From the NCBI RefSeq assembly GCF_001695625.1, contig NZ_MBPN01000019.1, positions 1-64,000 on the forward strand: a stretch of 64,000 nt of DNA, written 5' to 3'. The notes under the pieces are model-generated. The model did no database searches. It saw nothing but the letters and a program-made list of their open reading frames with translations, and was not told where the DNA came from. Positions 54,948 through 64,000 of the stretch are shown piece by piece. Made by a program: the position numbers and the translations under genes. This stretch comes from Pseudomonas defluvii. Its GTDB lineage: Bacteria > Pseudomonadota > Gammaproteobacteria > Pseudomonadales > Pseudomonadaceae. Positions within the stretch are counted from its first letter, which is position 1, and each line of letters starts with the position of its first letter.

Positions 54948-55567
54948 CAACACCTGCCTTCACCCCCTGGATTCTCGGCCTGACCGGCGGTATTGGCAGT
55001 GGCAAAAGCGCCGCTGCACAGCGCTTCGTCGAACTGGGTGTGCACCTGGTAGACGCCGATCAAGCAGCACGCTGGGTGGTCGAGCCCGGGCGCCCTGCCC
55101 TGGCCAGCATTGTCGAGCGCTTCGGCCCTGGCGTGCTGCAAGCCGATGGCCAACTGGACCGTGCAGCACTGCGCCAGTTGATCTTCGCCGACCCGGAGCA
55201 ACGCCGCTGGCTGGAGGCTTTGCTGCACCCGCTGATCGGCCAGGAAATCTTCAGCTACCTGGCCAAGGCCGAATCACCTTATGCCGTGTTCGTCTCGCCC
55301 TTGATGATCGAGTCCGGCCAGTTCAAGCGCACCCAGCGCTTGCTGGTGATTGATGCGCCGCAAGCCCTGCAGGTCGAGCGCACGCTGTTGCGCGACCAGA
55401 CCAACCCCGAGCAGGTCCAGGCCATTCTCAAGGCCCAGACCAGCCGTGAAGAACGCCTGCGCCACGCCCACGACGTAGTGGTCAACGACCGCGATCTGAG
55501 CTGGCTGCATTCGGAGGTCGACCGCCTGCATCACTTTTACCTGACTTTGCGTGGAGGCCAACCATGA
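54944..55567 (+). CDS. coaE: Dephospho-CoA kinase CoaE
   Basis: 207-residue kinase for the last step of coenzyme A synthesis. Walker A is [11 protein letters not shown] (residues 12-22), followed by [22 protein letters not shown] and [15 protein letters not shown]. The start codon overlaps the stop of pilD and its stop overlaps yacG (both ATGA), showing tight coupling. Confidence 0.96.
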   Translation: MTTPAFTPWILGLTGGIGSGKSAAAQRFVELGVHLVDADQAARWVVEPGRPALASIVERFGPGVLQADGQLDRAALRQLIFADPEQRRWLEALLHPLIGQEIFSYLAKAESPYAVFVSPLMIESGQFKRTQRLLVIDAPQALQVERTLLRDQTNPEQVQAILKAQTSREERLRHAHDVVVNDRDLSWLHSEVDRLHHFYLTLRGGQP

Positions 55568-55767
55568 GCCAACCCCTGACCGTAGAATGCCCAACCTGTG
55601 GCGCCCCCGTCGAATGGAGCGCTGCCAGCCCTTTCCGCCCCTTTTGCAGCGACCGCTGCAAGTTGATCGACCTGGGCGCCTGGGCCGCCGAAGAGCACAA
55701 GATTCCGGTAGCACCGGACGCTGAAGATGAGCTGTTTTCAGGTGAACTCAACCACCGCGAACACTAA
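55564..55767 (+). CDS. yacG: DNA gyrase inhibitor YacG
   Basis: 67-residue zinc protein with Cys at 9, 12, 28 and 32 (CPTC...CSDRC) and the family end [12 protein letters not shown]. YacG binds GyrB and blocks DNA binding in E. coli. Convergent with the CbiM-like gene; their ends overlap by 4 nt. Confidence 0.95.
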   Translation: MSQPLTVECPTCGAPVEWSAASPFRPFCSDRCKLIDLGAWAAEEHKIPVAPDAEDELFSGELNHREH

Positions 55768-56453
55768 GGCTTGGGCTCATCATCCTTCCACGGGGCCTGC
55801 AGGTAGCGGGTCCTGTTGAAGGTTTCCAGCCACTCCGGGCAAAACACGACCAATGCGCTGACCACCATGCCGTTGATGAAGGCCTCGGGGAAAATGATCA
55901 GCCACAGGTAGCCGATAAAATCCTCAAGCCATTCCGGCATTACAAAGCGACCATCCAGCCATAGCAGGCCCAAGCCCGCCAACAGGCAGAGCAATGCCGC
56001 CAGTGCCGCTGCGAAAAAGCCGGAACAGAAGATATACACGAACAGGTTTTTTGGCTGGGCGCGCTCGACGGCTATCGCGCACACCTCGGTGACCAGCACT
56101 GGCAGGCCAATGAACAACAGGCCGTTGACACCCATGGCCGCCAGGTCCTGGCGCCCCAGCATCACCAAGCCCACCTGCGCGATAAAGCCGCCCACAAGCG
56201 CCAGCGGCCAGTCCAGCAACAGGGTTACCGCGGTCATACCGATAAAGTGATAGGACACGCCGGTGTCGAAGTCCCGTCGTACCAGCCACAGCGCGAACAA
56301 CGCAAAGACGGTACCGAACAACAGGTGTTGGCGACGACTGTCGGCAAACAGTTCAACCCAGCGCGTACGCGCCACCGCCCATATCAGCAGCGGGACGTAG
56401 GCTAGCCAGCCAACGCTCAGGCTTGTATCGGAAAGAACTTCAGCACTTATCAC
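55764..56453 (-). CDS. CbiM-like energy-coupling-factor permease/integral membrane protein
   Basis: 229 residues, mainly six or seven hydrophobic helices ([59 protein letters not shown]), with [17 protein letters not shown] as in CbiM/ECF-type proteins. Often annotated as a predicted integral membrane protein of COG3235; related CbiM proteins take up cobalt or nickel, but no partner genes are adjacent. Start GTG 56453; upstream frame to 56561 has no membrane content. Confidence 0.8.
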   Translation of the reverse strand: MISAEVLSDTSLSVGWLAYVPLLIWAVARTRWVELFADSRRQHLLFGTVFALFALWLVRRDFDTGVSYHFIGMTAVTLLLDWPLALVGGFIAQVGLVMLGRQDLAAMGVNGLLFIGLPVLVTEVCAIAVERAQPKNLFVYIFCSGFFAAALAALLCLLAGLGLLWLDGRFVMPEWLEDFIGYLWLIIFPEAFINGMVVSALVVFCPEWLETFNRTRYLQAPWKDDEPKP

Positions 56454-56642
56454 TCGTTCATTGCCCTTTTGATGTTGAGAGCACCTGTGGGGTAGTGTCA
56501 CGCTGCTGCAAAGTCTACAACCGATGCTCAGAGGCTGCGATTGAGGGTCGTGCGATGACACTTTAGTAGCGCCAACGCCCCGAACCCTCTGTTTCGACAG
56601 ATTTTTTCTTTAAGCATCACAATTGAGCGCTAAGCTTGACCC

Positions 56643-57272
56643 ATGGACGACTCAGACTATCTACGCCTGCTCACGATTCAGGCCGAGCAGGCCAATGCGT
56701 TCCTCTCCAATGCTCGTAAATGGGAACGCGAGCGTTGGGTCTGCCAGCGCCTGCTGCAAGGCCTGAACATACCCTACCGCAACGACGACTTTACACCTGC
56801 TGGCCAGGAGCCGCCGGATGTACTGTTTCGTGATGCGGCCTTCGAAGTGTTCTTCGTGCTCGACGAAGGCCGCCGCCTGAACGATGAGTGGCGCGAAGAG
56901 TTGCAACGTCGCCGCAGTGCTTTCTCACTGAGCCAGTTGGTACGCCGCGAGGCCCGCCCAAGGCGTATCAGCGCACACGAGTTGTTGGCGCGCCTGGCGC
57001 CAACGCTTAGGAAAAAAGCGCACAACTACAAGGAGCGCGGCCTCGACTTAGGTGAGCTGGACATCATTGCCTTTGCCAGCCTGAAACGGGAGGTGCTTGA
57101 TCTGAACAGCCATTTCCCGCCCCCCACCGAGTACCTGCGTCAGGGCTGGCGGTCGCTGTCGCTGGTCGGCCCGACCTTTGCCCGTGTGCTGTTCGCGCAC
57201 CCTGATGCCCCAGACTTTTTGCGCAGTAATCTGGGCCGCAGCATTCTCTTTGACGTTGGTATCAGCCTCTGA
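56643..57272 (+). CDS. DUF1780 family protein (putative endonuclease)
   Basis: 209 residues with WERERWVCQRLLQGLNI, DVLFRDAAFEVFFVLDEGRRLNDEWR and LDLGELDIIAFASLKREVLDLNSHFPPP, the DUF1780 pattern. The region DVxFRDxxFEVFFVLDEGRR resembles a PD-(D/E)xK-type core, hence the putative nuclease label. Function not established. Stands alone on the plus strand before the DUF3094 gene. Confidence 0.85.
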   Translation: MDDSDYLRLLTIQAEQANAFLSNARKWERERWVCQRLLQGLNIPYRNDDFTPAGQEPPDVLFRDAAFEVFFVLDEGRRLNDEWREELQRRRSAFSLSQLVRREARPRRISAHELLARLAPTLRKKAHNYKERGLDLGELDIIAFASLKREVLDLNSHFPPPTEYLRQGWRSLSLVGPTFARVLFAHPDAPDFLRSNLGRSILFDVGISL

Positions 57273-57390
57273 CCCGCCCTCGTGCAAAAGCGTTATGGCA
57301 AAAAATCAACGCCGGTGATAAAAAGCCTAACCATTCGCTGTGAACACCCTTTCATTACCGCCGGACGGACCTTTGGCAAGCGACTAGAGT

Positions 57391-57406
57391 GAACGCTATA
57401 GCGTTC
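57391..57406. promoter_or_regulatory. 16-bp perfect palindrome before DUF3094 gene
   Basis: GAACGCTATAGCGTTC is perfectly self-complementary and lies 35 nt before the small gene. It may be an operator, but one such palindrome is expected by chance in a sequence of this length. Confidence 0.4.
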
Positions 57407-57440
57407 CCATAGTCACAAACGTCTATCTGGCGAGGCCCCC

Positions 57441-57614
57441 ATGACAAGCCGTCTGACCCCCGAAGATCAACAACGTGTCGATCACTACCTGCGAGCCCCG
57501 CAGCATCAAGTCGAGCGCAAGCCTTTCCGGCCTTGGCTGCTCCTTGTGCTGGTGCTGGCCGTGACGATTGGTTTGGGCCTGGTCAGCCGCCTCCTGAGTC
57601 AACTGGTGCTATGA
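57441..57614 (+). CDS. DUF3094 small membrane protein
   Basis: 57 residues: hydrophilic start MTSRLTPEDQQRVDHYL, then RKPFRPW and one transmembrane helix (LLLVLVLAVTIGLGLVSRLL). The family is common in pseudomonads beside ndh, and its function is unknown. GAGG lies 5-6 nt before the ATG. Confidence 0.88.
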   Translation: MTSRLTPEDQQRVDHYLRAPQHQVERKPFRPWLLLVLVLAVTIGLGLVSRLLSQLVL

Positions 57615-57698
57615 GCTGCCTTGCGCTCGCCCACGCCGCACGCCGCCTGCGGCTGATCACTCAGGCCCCGAATTCCGTAAACCTTATGAGATATCTCC

Positions 57699-58994
57699 AT
57701 GACTCACCGTATCGTGATTGTCGGCGGCGGCGCTGGCGGCCTGGAACTGGCGACCCGCCTGGGTAAAACCCTGGGCAAGCGTGGCATAGCCCAAATCACC
57801 CTGGTCGACGCCAACCTGACGCACATCTGGAAACCGCTGTTGCACGAGGTGGCGGCCGGGTCGCTCAACACGTCCGAGGACGAACTGAACTACGTGGCGC
57901 AAGCCAAGTGGAATCATTTCCAGTTTCAGCTCGGGCGCATGAGTGGGCTGGACCGTACCGACAAGCAGATTCAACTGGCCGCCACCCTGGACGAGGACGG
58001 TCGTGAGCTGCTGCCGGCGCGCACCCTGGGTTACGACACCCTGGTGATTGCCGTCGGCAGCAATACCAACGACTTCGGCACCTTGGGCGCGGCGCAAAAC
58101 TGCCTGTTCCTCGACACCCGCAAACAAGCCGAGCGCTTCCACCAGCAGTTGCTCAACCACTATCTGCGCGCCCACGCAGGCGACAGCGCCAACCAGAAGA
58201 TCAGCGTGGCGATTGTTGGCGCGGGGGCTACCGGGGTGGAATTGGCAGCCGAGCTGCACCACGCGGCGCACGAGCTGGCGGCCTATGGCCTGGACCGGAT
58301 CAAGCCGCAGGACATGCACATCACCCTGATCGAGGCGGGTCCACGTGTGCTGCCGGCCCTGCCGGAGCGTATCAGCGTGCCAGTACACAAGACGCTGGAG
58401 AAGCTCGGGGTGACGGTCATGACCAACGCGGCAGTCAGTGAAGTGACCGCCGAGTCGCTCAAGACCAGCACTGGCGAGGTCATCGAAGCCAGCCTCAAGG
58501 TCTGGGCAGCTGGTATTCGGGCACCAGCGTTCCTGAAAGATATCGACGGCCTGGAAACGAACCGCATCAACCAATTGCTGGTACGCCCTACCCTGCAGAC
58601 CACCCTGGATGACGACATCTTTGCCTTTGGTGATTGCGCCGCCTGCCCACAACCTGGCAGCGACCGCAATGTACCGCCACGGGCACAGGCCGCTCACCAG
58701 CAGGCCTCGCTGCTGGCCAAGGGGCTCAAGGCTCGCCTGGAAGGCAAGCCCTTGCCGACCTATGCCTACCGTGATTACGGCTCGCTGGTGTCGCTGTCCA
58801 GCTTCTCGGCAGTGGGTAACCTGATGGGCAACCTGACGGGCAGCGTCATGCTTGAAGGCTGGTTGGCGCGGATGTTCTACGTCTCGTTGTACCGCATGCA
58901 CCAGATGGCGCTCTACGGCACCTTCCGCACCTTGATGCTGATGCTCGGCAGCCGCATCGGTCGCGGCACTGAACCGCGCTTGAAGCTGCACTGA
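57699..58994 (+). CDS. ndh: Type II NADH dehydrogenase Ndh
   Basis: 431-residue flavoprotein that transfers electrons from NADH to quinone without proton pumping. FAD motif GGGAGGLELATRLGKTLG is at the N-terminus, the NADH-binding motif is VAIVGAGATGVELAAEL, and IFAFGDCAACPQP is the second FAD motif. The C-terminal amphipathic part attaches it to the inner membrane. Follows the DUF3094 gene by 84 nt. Confidence 0.95.
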   Translation: MTHRIVIVGGGAGGLELATRLGKTLGKRGIAQITLVDANLTHIWKPLLHEVAAGSLNTSEDELNYVAQAKWNHFQFQLGRMSGLDRTDKQIQLAATLDEDGRELLPARTLGYDTLVIAVGSNTNDFGTLGAAQNCLFLDTRKQAERFHQQLLNHYLRAHAGDSANQKISVAIVGAGATGVELAAELHHAAHELAAYGLDRIKPQDMHITLIEAGPRVLPALPERISVPVHKTLEKLGVTVMTNAAVSEVTAESLKTSTGEVIEASLKVWAAGIRAPAFLKDIDGLETNRINQLLVRPTLQTTLDDDIFAFGDCAACPQPGSDRNVPPRAQAAHQQASLLAKGLKARLEGKPLPTYAYRDYGSLVSLSSFSAVGNLMGNLTGSVMLEGWLARMFYVSLYRMHQMALYGTFRTLMLMLGSRIGRGTEPRLKLH

Positions 58995-58999
58995 TGCCA

Positions 59000-59039
59000 C
59001 ACCTGTCGGGTGGTCGCTCAGGTGGCCACCCGACAGGTG
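59000..59039. other. Strong hairpin downstream of ndh
   Basis: CACCTGTCGGGTGG and CCACCCGACAGGTG are perfectly complementary 14-bp arms around a 12-nt loop, beginning 5 nt after the ndh stop. No T-tract follows. It could protect the ndh mRNA 3' end or end transcription by a Rho-assisted route. Confidence 0.75.
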
Positions 59040-59162
59040 CTCTGCGCTGCATGGCACATAGCGCCCGTAGATTGAGGCAGCTTTTCAGGCTCAACGCTTT
59101 TGATAGCGGAACAAACGGCAGGAGCTGTAGAAAGCTCACACGGGGAAGGGACACAGAAACGA

Positions 59163-59190
59163 AAAAAGGCGCCTTTTTAGGGGCGCCTTC
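59163..59190 (-). terminator. Terminator of tRNA operon
   Basis: GGCGCC-TTTTTAG-GGGCGCC stem, with A-rich sequence on its left that gives a T-tract on the minus strand. It follows the last tRNA-Pro. Confidence 0.85.
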
Positions 59191-59200
59191 TTTACATGTA

Positions 59201-59277
59201 TGGTCGGGGTGAGGGGATTCGAACTCCTGACATCCTGCTCCCAAAGCAGGCGCGCTACCGGACTGCGCTACACCCCG
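59201..59277 (-). tRNA. tRNA-Pro(TGG), second copy
   Basis: 77 nt including CCA; anticodon loop TTTGGGA gives anticodon TGG (codon CCA). Sequence is identical to the copy at 59457-59533. Last gene of the tRNA operon. Confidence 0.97.
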
Positions 59278-59374
59278 GTAAAAAGATGATGCCTTTCAGC
59301 ACCTTCTTTTCGTTACATGACACATACGGTGTCATGCCTTTTAAGATTCGAGCCTGACGGGTCAGACTCGAAAA

Positions 59375-59450
59375 TGGTGGGTCGTGTAGGATTCGAACCT
59401 ACGACCAATTGGTTAAAAGCCAACTGCTCTACCAACTGAGCTAACGACCC
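59375..59450 (-). tRNA. tRNA-Lys(TTT)
   Basis: 76 nt including CCA; acceptor GGGTCGT, anticodon loop CTTTTAA gives TTT. It lies between the two identical tRNA-Pro genes. Confidence 0.97.
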
Positions 59451-59456
59451 TGAAAA

Positions 59457-59533
59457 TGGTCGGGGTGAGGGGATTCGAACTCCTGACATCCTGCTCCCAA
59501 AGCAGGCGCGCTACCGGACTGCGCTACACCCCG
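59457..59533 (-). tRNA. tRNA-Pro(TGG), first copy
   Basis: 77 nt including CCA; anticodon TGG. Identical along its whole length to the tRNA at 59201-59277, which suggests a local duplication. Confidence 0.97.
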
Positions 59534-59537
59534 AAAT

Positions 59538-59613
59538 TGGCTCCGCGACCTGGACTCGAACCAGGGACCCAATGATTAACAGTCATTTGCTCTACCGACT
59601 GAGCTATCGCGGA
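59538..59613 (-). tRNA. tRNA-Asn(GTT)
   Basis: 76 nt including CCA; acceptor TCCGCGA, anticodon loop CTGTTAA gives GTT. First gene of the operon, 4 nt before tRNA-Pro, and transcribed from the promoter at 59712-59739. Confidence 0.97.
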
Positions 59614-59711
59614 ACTACATTTCAGCTACTGCAATTTCGAAAACTGTATCTCTACCGCTTCGAACTCTTTGACGCTTCCGTATCGCTACGTTCATGTCTC
59701 TGAGGCGCGCT

Positions 59712-59739
59712 ATTTTACAATTTCCAAAACCTCTGTCAA
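59712..59739 (-). promoter_or_regulatory. Sigma-70 promoter of the tRNA operon
   Basis: On the minus strand TTGACA (59739-59734), 16 nt, then TAAAAT (59717-59712), followed by GC-rich GCGCGCC, a stable-RNA type discriminator. It is about 100 nt upstream of tRNA-Asn. Confidence 0.8.
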
Positions 59740-59860
59740 CCCCCAAATTACTGATTTGCAACTTTTTTTCAGTTTTCTCAGATTCTTCAAACCAACCAAG
59801 AATCTGCGGGGTGACTTACAGCGGGGCGCACTTTACAAGCACTGGAGAAAAATTGCAAAG

Positions 59861-59889
59861 AAAAAAAAGGCCTCGAAAATCGAGGCCTT
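59861..59889 (-). terminator. Intrinsic terminator of clpB
   Basis: AAGGCCTCG-AAAAT-CGAGGCCTT with eight A residues to the left, giving a T-tract on the minus strand, 20 nt after the clpB stop. Confidence 0.93.
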
Positions 59890-59908
59890 AGCGTAACCCT
59901 CAGAAAAC

Positions 59909-62473
59909 TCAGGCGAAGGTAATTTCCTCGCCCTCCACTTTCGCGGTGATCGCGCTGCCAGGCAGGAAGTGCCCCGACAGAATCAGCTGCGCCAGCGGGT
60001 TTTCGATCCAGCGCTGAATGGCGCGTTTCAGTGGCCGTGCGCCATACACCGGGTCGTAACCAACGGCAATCAGCTTGTCCAGCGCTTCCGGGCTGAGCTC
60101 CAGGCTCAGTTCGCGTTCGGCCAGGCGGCTGCGCAGGCGTCCAAGCTGGATCTGCGTGATGCCGGCTATCTGCTCGCGCCCCAATGGCTCAAACACCACC
60201 ACTTCGTCGATACGGTTGACGAACTCTGGCCGGAAGTGTGAACCGACCGCATCCATCACCGCCGCACGTTGGGCCTCACGATCACCCACCAGCTCCTGGA
60301 TCTGTGCCGAGCCCAGGTTGGAGGTCATCACGATCACGGTATTGCGAAAGTCCACGGTACGCCCATGGCTGTCAGTCAGGCGACCATCTTCCAGCACCTG
60401 CAGCAATACGTTGAACACGTCCGGATGCGCCTTCTCGACCTCGTCGAGCAACACGACCGAGTAAGGCTTGCGACGTACCGCTTCGGTGAGGTAACCGCCC
60501 TCTTCATAACCGACATAGCCCGGTGGCGCACCAATCAGACGAGCGACGGAGTGCTTCTCCATGAACTCGGACATATCAATGCGCACCATCGCCTCTTCAG
60601 TATCGAAGAGGAACTCGGCCAATGCCTTGCACAGCTCGGTCTTACCGACACCGGTTGGGCCCAGGAACAGGAACGAACCACTTGGCCGGTTCGGGTCGGA
60701 CAGGCCGGCACGGGAGCGACGTACGGCGTTGGACACTGCCACCACGGCCTCTTCCTGGCCGATCACGCGTTCGTGCAGCAGGCTTTCCATCTTCAGCAGT
60801 TTCTCACGCTCGCCTTCGAGCATTTTCGAAACCGGGATGCCGGTCCATTTCGAGACGACTTCGGCAATTTCCTCCTCGGTGACCTTGTTGCGCAGCAACT
60901 GGTTCTCAGCCTTGCCGTGCTGGTCGACCATCTGCAGGCTGCGCTCCAGATCCGGGATCACGCCGTACTGCAACTCAGCCATGCGGCTCAGGTCACCTTT
61001 ACGCCGCGCAGCTTCCAGTTCCTGACGGGACTGCTCGATCTTCTGCTGGATCTGGGCTGAACCTTGTACCTCGGCCTTTTCCGAGGTCCAGACTTCTTCC
61101 AGGTCGGAATACTCACGCTCAAGGCGCTCGATTTCCTCTTGCAGTTTCTCCAGGCGCTTGAGGGCGGCTTCGTCCTTTTCCTTGCTCAACGCCTGGGACT
61201 CGACCTTCAGCTGGATCAAGCGACGCTCAAGGCGGTCAAGCACCTCGGGCTTGGAGTCGATCTCCATACGGATGCGGCTGGCGGCTTCATCGATCAGGTC
61301 GATGGCCTTGTCCGGCAACTGCCGGTCAGTGATATAGCGGTGGCTGAGCTTGGCCGCAGCGATGATGGCGCCGTCAGTGATCGCCACCTTGTGGTGAACC
61401 TCATAACGTTCTTTGAGGCCCCGCAGAATGGCAATGGTGTCTTCTTCGCTCGGCTCATCCACCAGTACTTTCTGGAACCGCCGCTCCAGGGCCGCGTCCT
61501 TCTCAATGTACTGACGGTACTCGTTGAGGGTGGTTGCGCCTACGCAGTGCAGCTCACCACGCGCCAGCGCGGGCTTGAGCATGTTGCCGGCGTCCATGGA
61601 GCCCTCGCCCTTGCCGGCGCCAACCATGGTGTGCAGTTCGTCGATGAACAGGATGATCTGGCCTTCCTGCTTGGACAGCTCGTTGAGCAGCGACTTGAGG
61701 CGCTCTTCGAACTCGCCGCGGAACTTGGCGCCCGCAATCAAGGCGCCCATGTCCAACGACAGCAGGCGCTTGCCCTTGAGGCCATCCGGCACTTCGCCAT
61801 TGATGATGCGCTGCGCCAGGCCTTCGGCAATGGCCGTTTTACCCACACCTGGCTCACCAATGAGCACCGGGTTGTTCTTGGTACGCCGCTGGAGTACCTG
61901 AATGGTGCGACGGATCTCGTCATCCCGACCGATTACCGGGTCAAGCTTGCCCTCTTCGGCACGCTTGGTCAGGTCAATGGTGTACTTGTCCAAGGCCTGA
62001 CGAGACTCTTCGGCATTCGGGTCATTCACGGCTTCGCCGCCACGCAGGTTGCTGATGGCGTTTTCCAGAGCCTTCTTGGTGACGCCCTGGCCGAGCAGGA
62101 GCTTGCCCAGTTTGCTGTTCTCGTCCATGGCCGCGAGCAACACCAGCTCACTGGAGATGAACTGGTCACCCTTCTGCTGAGCCAGGCGGTCGGCCTGGTT
62201 GAGCAGACGCGCCAAGTCCTGGGACATGTTCACGTCGCCCGTAGGGTTCTGGATCTTCGGCAGTTGGTCGAGCTCTTTGGCAATAGCCTTGCGCAGGCTG
62301 TTGACGTCAAAGCCGACCTGCATCAGCAACGGCTTGATAGAGCCACCCTGCTGGTCGATCAGCGCCTGAAGCAGATGCGCAGGCTCAATGGCCGGGTGGT
62401 CCATGCCCACCGCCAGAGATTGGGAATCGGATAACGCCAGCTGTAGCTTGCTGGTCAAACGGTCAATACGCAT
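59909..62473 (-). CDS. clpB: ATP-dependent disaggregase ClpB
   Basis: 854-residue AAA+ protein that rescues aggregated proteins with DnaK. N-terminal Clp repeat domain, first AAA domain with Walker [16 protein letters not shown] (near residue 205) and [12 protein letters not shown], coiled-coil M domain (about 410-530), second AAA domain with [16 protein letters not shown] (near 604) and [13 protein letters not shown]. Length equals the E. coli protein. A sigma-32 type promoter lies upstream and a terminator downstream, so it is a single-gene heat-shock unit. Confidence 0.97.
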   Translation of the reverse strand: MRIDRLTSKLQLALSDSQSLAVGMDHPAIEPAHLLQALIDQQGGSIKPLLMQVGFDVNSLRKAIAKELDQLPKIQNPTGDVNMSQDLARLLNQADRLAQQKGDQFISSELVLLAAMDENSKLGKLLLGQGVTKKALENAISNLRGGEAVNDPNAEESRQALDKYTIDLTKRAEEGKLDPVIGRDDEIRRTIQVLQRRTKNNPVLIGEPGVGKTAIAEGLAQRIINGEVPDGLKGKRLLSLDMGALIAGAKFRGEFEERLKSLLNELSKQEGQIILFIDELHTMVGAGKGEGSMDAGNMLKPALARGELHCVGATTLNEYRQYIEKDAALERRFQKVLVDEPSEEDTIAILRGLKERYEVHHKVAITDGAIIAAAKLSHRYITDRQLPDKAIDLIDEAASRIRMEIDSKPEVLDRLERRLIQLKVESQALSKEKDEAALKRLEKLQEEIERLEREYSDLEEVWTSEKAEVQGSAQIQQKIEQSRQELEAARRKGDLSRMAELQYGVIPDLERSLQMVDQHGKAENQLLRNKVTEEEIAEVVSKWTGIPVSKMLEGEREKLLKMESLLHERVIGQEEAVVAVSNAVRRSRAGLSDPNRPSGSFLFLGPTGVGKTELCKALAEFLFDTEEAMVRIDMSEFMEKHSVARLIGAPPGYVGYEEGGYLTEAVRRKPYSVVLLDEVEKAHPDVFNVLLQVLEDGRLTDSHGRTVDFRNTVIVMTSNLGSAQIQELVGDREAQRAAVMDAVGSHFRPEFVNRIDEVVVFEPLGREQIAGITQIQLGRLRSRLAERELSLELSPEALDKLIAVGYDPVYGARPLKRAIQRWIENPLAQLILSGHFLPGSAITAKVEGEEITFA

Positions 62474-62550
62474 AAGTTACCTTCCTAGTTAGGGCAGGTC
62501 GGAGCGATGGACACACCTGATGAAGAAAAACCTGCCAGAGATACCACTGT

Positions 62551-62578
62551 AGTTTGGGATCATTCTGAAAGATTCAAG
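62551..62578 (-). promoter_or_regulatory. Sigma-32 (RpoH) type promoter of clpB
   Basis: On the minus strand CTTGAA (62578-62573), 14-nt spacer, then CCCAAACT (62558-62551), near the heat-shock consensus CTTGAA-N14-CCCCATnT. It lies about 80 nt before clpB, inside the short gap after pgeF. Confidence 0.8.
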
Positions 62579-62598
62579 CGTAGCGGGCTTGATGCAGA

Positions 62599-63339
62599 TC
62601 AGCGTGGCGTGAGCCAGACCAATGAAGCGAAGCGGCCAGTACCGGGATTACGCCGGTAGGAGAAGAAGCGAGGGTCGCTGACGGTACAAAAACCGCCACC
62701 GTATACCGCGGTGACACCTCGAGCGGCCAGGCGCAGCCGCGCCAGCGCATAGATGTCGGCCATGTATTTGCCAGGCTTGTCGCCAGGCACAAAGGCCTGA
62801 GCCGTTTCTGGATGCGTGGCCATGAACGCCTCACGCACCTCGGCCCCGACCTCGAAGGCCGCTGGGCCGATGGCCGGCCCCAGCCAGACGAGCACGTCGT
62901 GCGGATCAACCTGCAGGCTGTCCAGCGTGGCTTCGAGCACGCCGTTGGCCAAACCGCGCCAGCCCGCATGGGCGGCCGCGACCCGTGTACCGGCACGGTC
63001 GCAGAACAATGCCGGCAAACAGTCGGCCGTCATCACGGTGCAGGCCACGCCCGGGGTTTCGGTCCAGCTGGCATCGGCTTCAGCGATGACATGCGGGTCG
63101 GCGTGCGCCACTACAACGCCATGTACCTGTTTGAGCCAGGCCGGCTGGATAGCGTACTCAGCGGTAAGGCGCCAACGGTTCTCGGCGACCGCTGCGGGCT
63201 CATCACCCACATGATCGCCCAGATTGAGGCTGTCGTAAGGCGCCTGGCTGACGCCCCCGGCACGTGTGGTGACGCACGCCTTGACCGAGGCTGGCGCAGG
63301 CCAGTCCGGGGTCAGCAGGTCGCACGCCAGCCGACTCAT
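62599..63339 (-). CDS. pgeF: Peptidoglycan editing factor PgeF (YfiH)
   Basis: 246-residue laccase-fold protein acting as an amidase that corrects misincorporated L-Ser in peptidoglycan stem peptides. Metal motifs are WLKQVHG, TADCLPALF and AAHAGWRGLANGVLE, and the end FFSYRRNPGTGRFASLVWL is typical. Its start overlaps the stop of rluD by 4 nt, the conserved rluD-pgeF-clpB order of Pseudomonas. Confidence 0.95.
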   Translation of the reverse strand: MSRLACDLLTPDWPAPASVKACVTTRAGGVSQAPYDSLNLGDHVGDEPAAVAENRWRLTAEYAIQPAWLKQVHGVVVAHADPHVIAEADASWTETPGVACTVMTADCLPALFCDRAGTRVAAAHAGWRGLANGVLEATLDSLQVDPHDVLVWLGPAIGPAAFEVGAEVREAFMATHPETAQAFVPGDKPGKYMADIYALARLRLAARGVTAVYGGGFCTVSDPRFFSYRRNPGTGRFASLVWLTPR

Positions 63340-64000
63340 CCGACGAATGCCTCGCGGTCTTGCTTGAGCAGCGACAGCAGCCAGACGAAATCATCCGGCA
63401 ACGGCGACTCCCAGCTCATGCGCTCACCGGTCACCGGGTGGTCCAGCTCCAGGAAGCGTGCATGCAGGGCCTGACGAGGGAAATTCTTGATCGCCTCGAC
63501 CATCGTCGGGCTGGCCGCCGGCGGAATACGGAAACGCCCGCCATAGACCGGATCACCGACCAGCGGGAAGTTAACGTGCGCCATGTGAACCCGAATCTGG
63601 TGGGTACGGCCGGTTTCCAGCTTGACCCGCACATGGGTATGCGAGCGGAAACGCTCGAGCACGCGGTAGTGGCTGATAGCAGGCTTGCCACCTTCCATCA
63701 CGCCCATACGCTGACGCTGGGTGCCATGACGGCCAATCGGTGCGTTGATCTTGCCACCTGCAGTCACCACGCCCACCACGATGCATTCGTAGATACGGCT
63801 GACGGTACGGCTTTGCAGTTGGCTAACCAGTTGGGTCTGCGCCTGAATGGTCTTGGCCACCACCATCAAACCGGTGGTGTCCTTGTCCAGACGGTGGACG
63901 ATACCGGCACGCGGTACGTTGACGATGTCAGGTACGTGGTGCAACAAGGCATTGAGCAGGGTGCCATCGGCATGCCCGGCAGCCGGGTGCACAACCAGCC
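63336..64000 (-). CDS. rluD: 23S rRNA pseudouridine synthase RluD (5' end outside window)
   Basis: About 220 C-terminal residues are visible; the frame stays open to the right edge (LVVHPAAGH). The catalytic Asp is in GIVHRLDKDTTGLMVVAK, followed by GRTHQIRVHMAH and LVGDPVYGG, as in RluD, which makes pseudouridines 1911, 1915 and 1917 in helix 69. The conserved neighbour order with pgeF supports RluD rather than RluC or RluA. Confidence 0.93.
   Translation of the reverse strand, partial: LVVHPAAGHADGTLLNALLHHVPDIVNVPRAGIVHRLDKDTTGLMVVAKTIQAQTQLVSQLQSRTVSRIYECIVVGVVTAGGKINAPIGRHGTQRQRMGVMEGGKPAISHYRVLERFRSHTHVRVKLETGRTHQIRVHMAHVNFPLVGDPVYGGRFRIPPAASPTMVEAIKNFPRQALHARFLELDHPVTGERMSWESPLPDDFVWLLSLLKQDREAFVG

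Noticed and set aside
57391..57406. 16-bp perfect palindrome as a strong operator claim
   Set aside because: About one such palindrome is expected by chance in 64 kb, so it is listed only as a possible site.

Overview
The window is chromosomal DNA from a Pseudomonas, most like the P. putida group or a close relative. Evidence for this is the GC-rich coding style, the D-arginine dehydrogenase/DauR pair, the hmgR-hmgA-fahA-maiA homogentisate cluster, a short LOV photoreceptor very like P. putida PpSB1-LOV, the pilA next to tRNA-Thr junction, and two arrays of Pseudomonas-type REP elements. Genes are dense on both strands and most are housekeeping or catabolic.

Layout. 1-2.5 kb: end of dauA, dauR and a basic amino-acid binding protein. 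2.7-5.4 kb: molybdopterin genes moaCDE and a PIN-PhoH protein. 5.7-9.2 kb: a polysaccharide deacetylase-like protein, yaaA, a small membrane protein and a short-chain dehydrogenase. 9.2-16.2 kb: a four-gene aromatic-acid type efflux operon (NodT, FUSC, DUF1656, HlyD) divergent from a LysR regulator and a GhrB-like reductase. 16.2-20.1 kb: EamA exporter, AraC regulator and a Fur-boxed TonB receptor. 20.4-24.3 kb: HPF-like protein, REP array 1, psiE, SOS gene yebG (LexA box), a leucine-type dehydrogenase and a SirB1 protein. 24.4-28.6 kb: tyrosine catabolism (maiA, fahA, hmgA, hmgR with operator dyads). 28.5-32 kb: a 1149-residue dermonecrotic-toxin-like protein in an AT-richer setting. 32.6-40.3 kb: hydrolases, MioC flavodoxin, LOV photoreceptor, PilZ-like protein, LitR-like MerR regulator, folM, DUF1244, HopJ-family protein and REP array 2. 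40.6-47.6 kb: diguanylate cyclase, chrA, an exporter with a His-rich tail, WYL regulator and oxaloacetate decarboxylase.

47.6-52.2 kb is the accessory part. A 19-bp copy of the tRNA-Thr(CGT) 3' end at 48547 and the intact tRNA-Thr at 52131-52206 bracket about 3.6 kb. Inside are an integrase remnant and two short operons of largely unfamiliar genes. One operon encodes a membrane protein, a Rap1a/Tai-like periplasmic protein and an unknown cytosolic protein. The other encodes a RelE/ParE-like small protein preceded by strong dyads, a GRDP-like protein with a Cys-rich tail, and a 45-residue proline-rich basic peptide. This is the best candidate in the window for an undescribed system.

52.3-64 kb returns to core genes: pilA, pilC, pilD (no pilB), coaE, yacG, a CbiM-like permease, DUF1780 and DUF3094 proteins, ndh, a tRNA operon (Asn, Pro, Lys, Pro), clpB with a sigma-32 type promoter, pgeF and the 3' part of rluD. 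The first and last genes are cut by the window edges.
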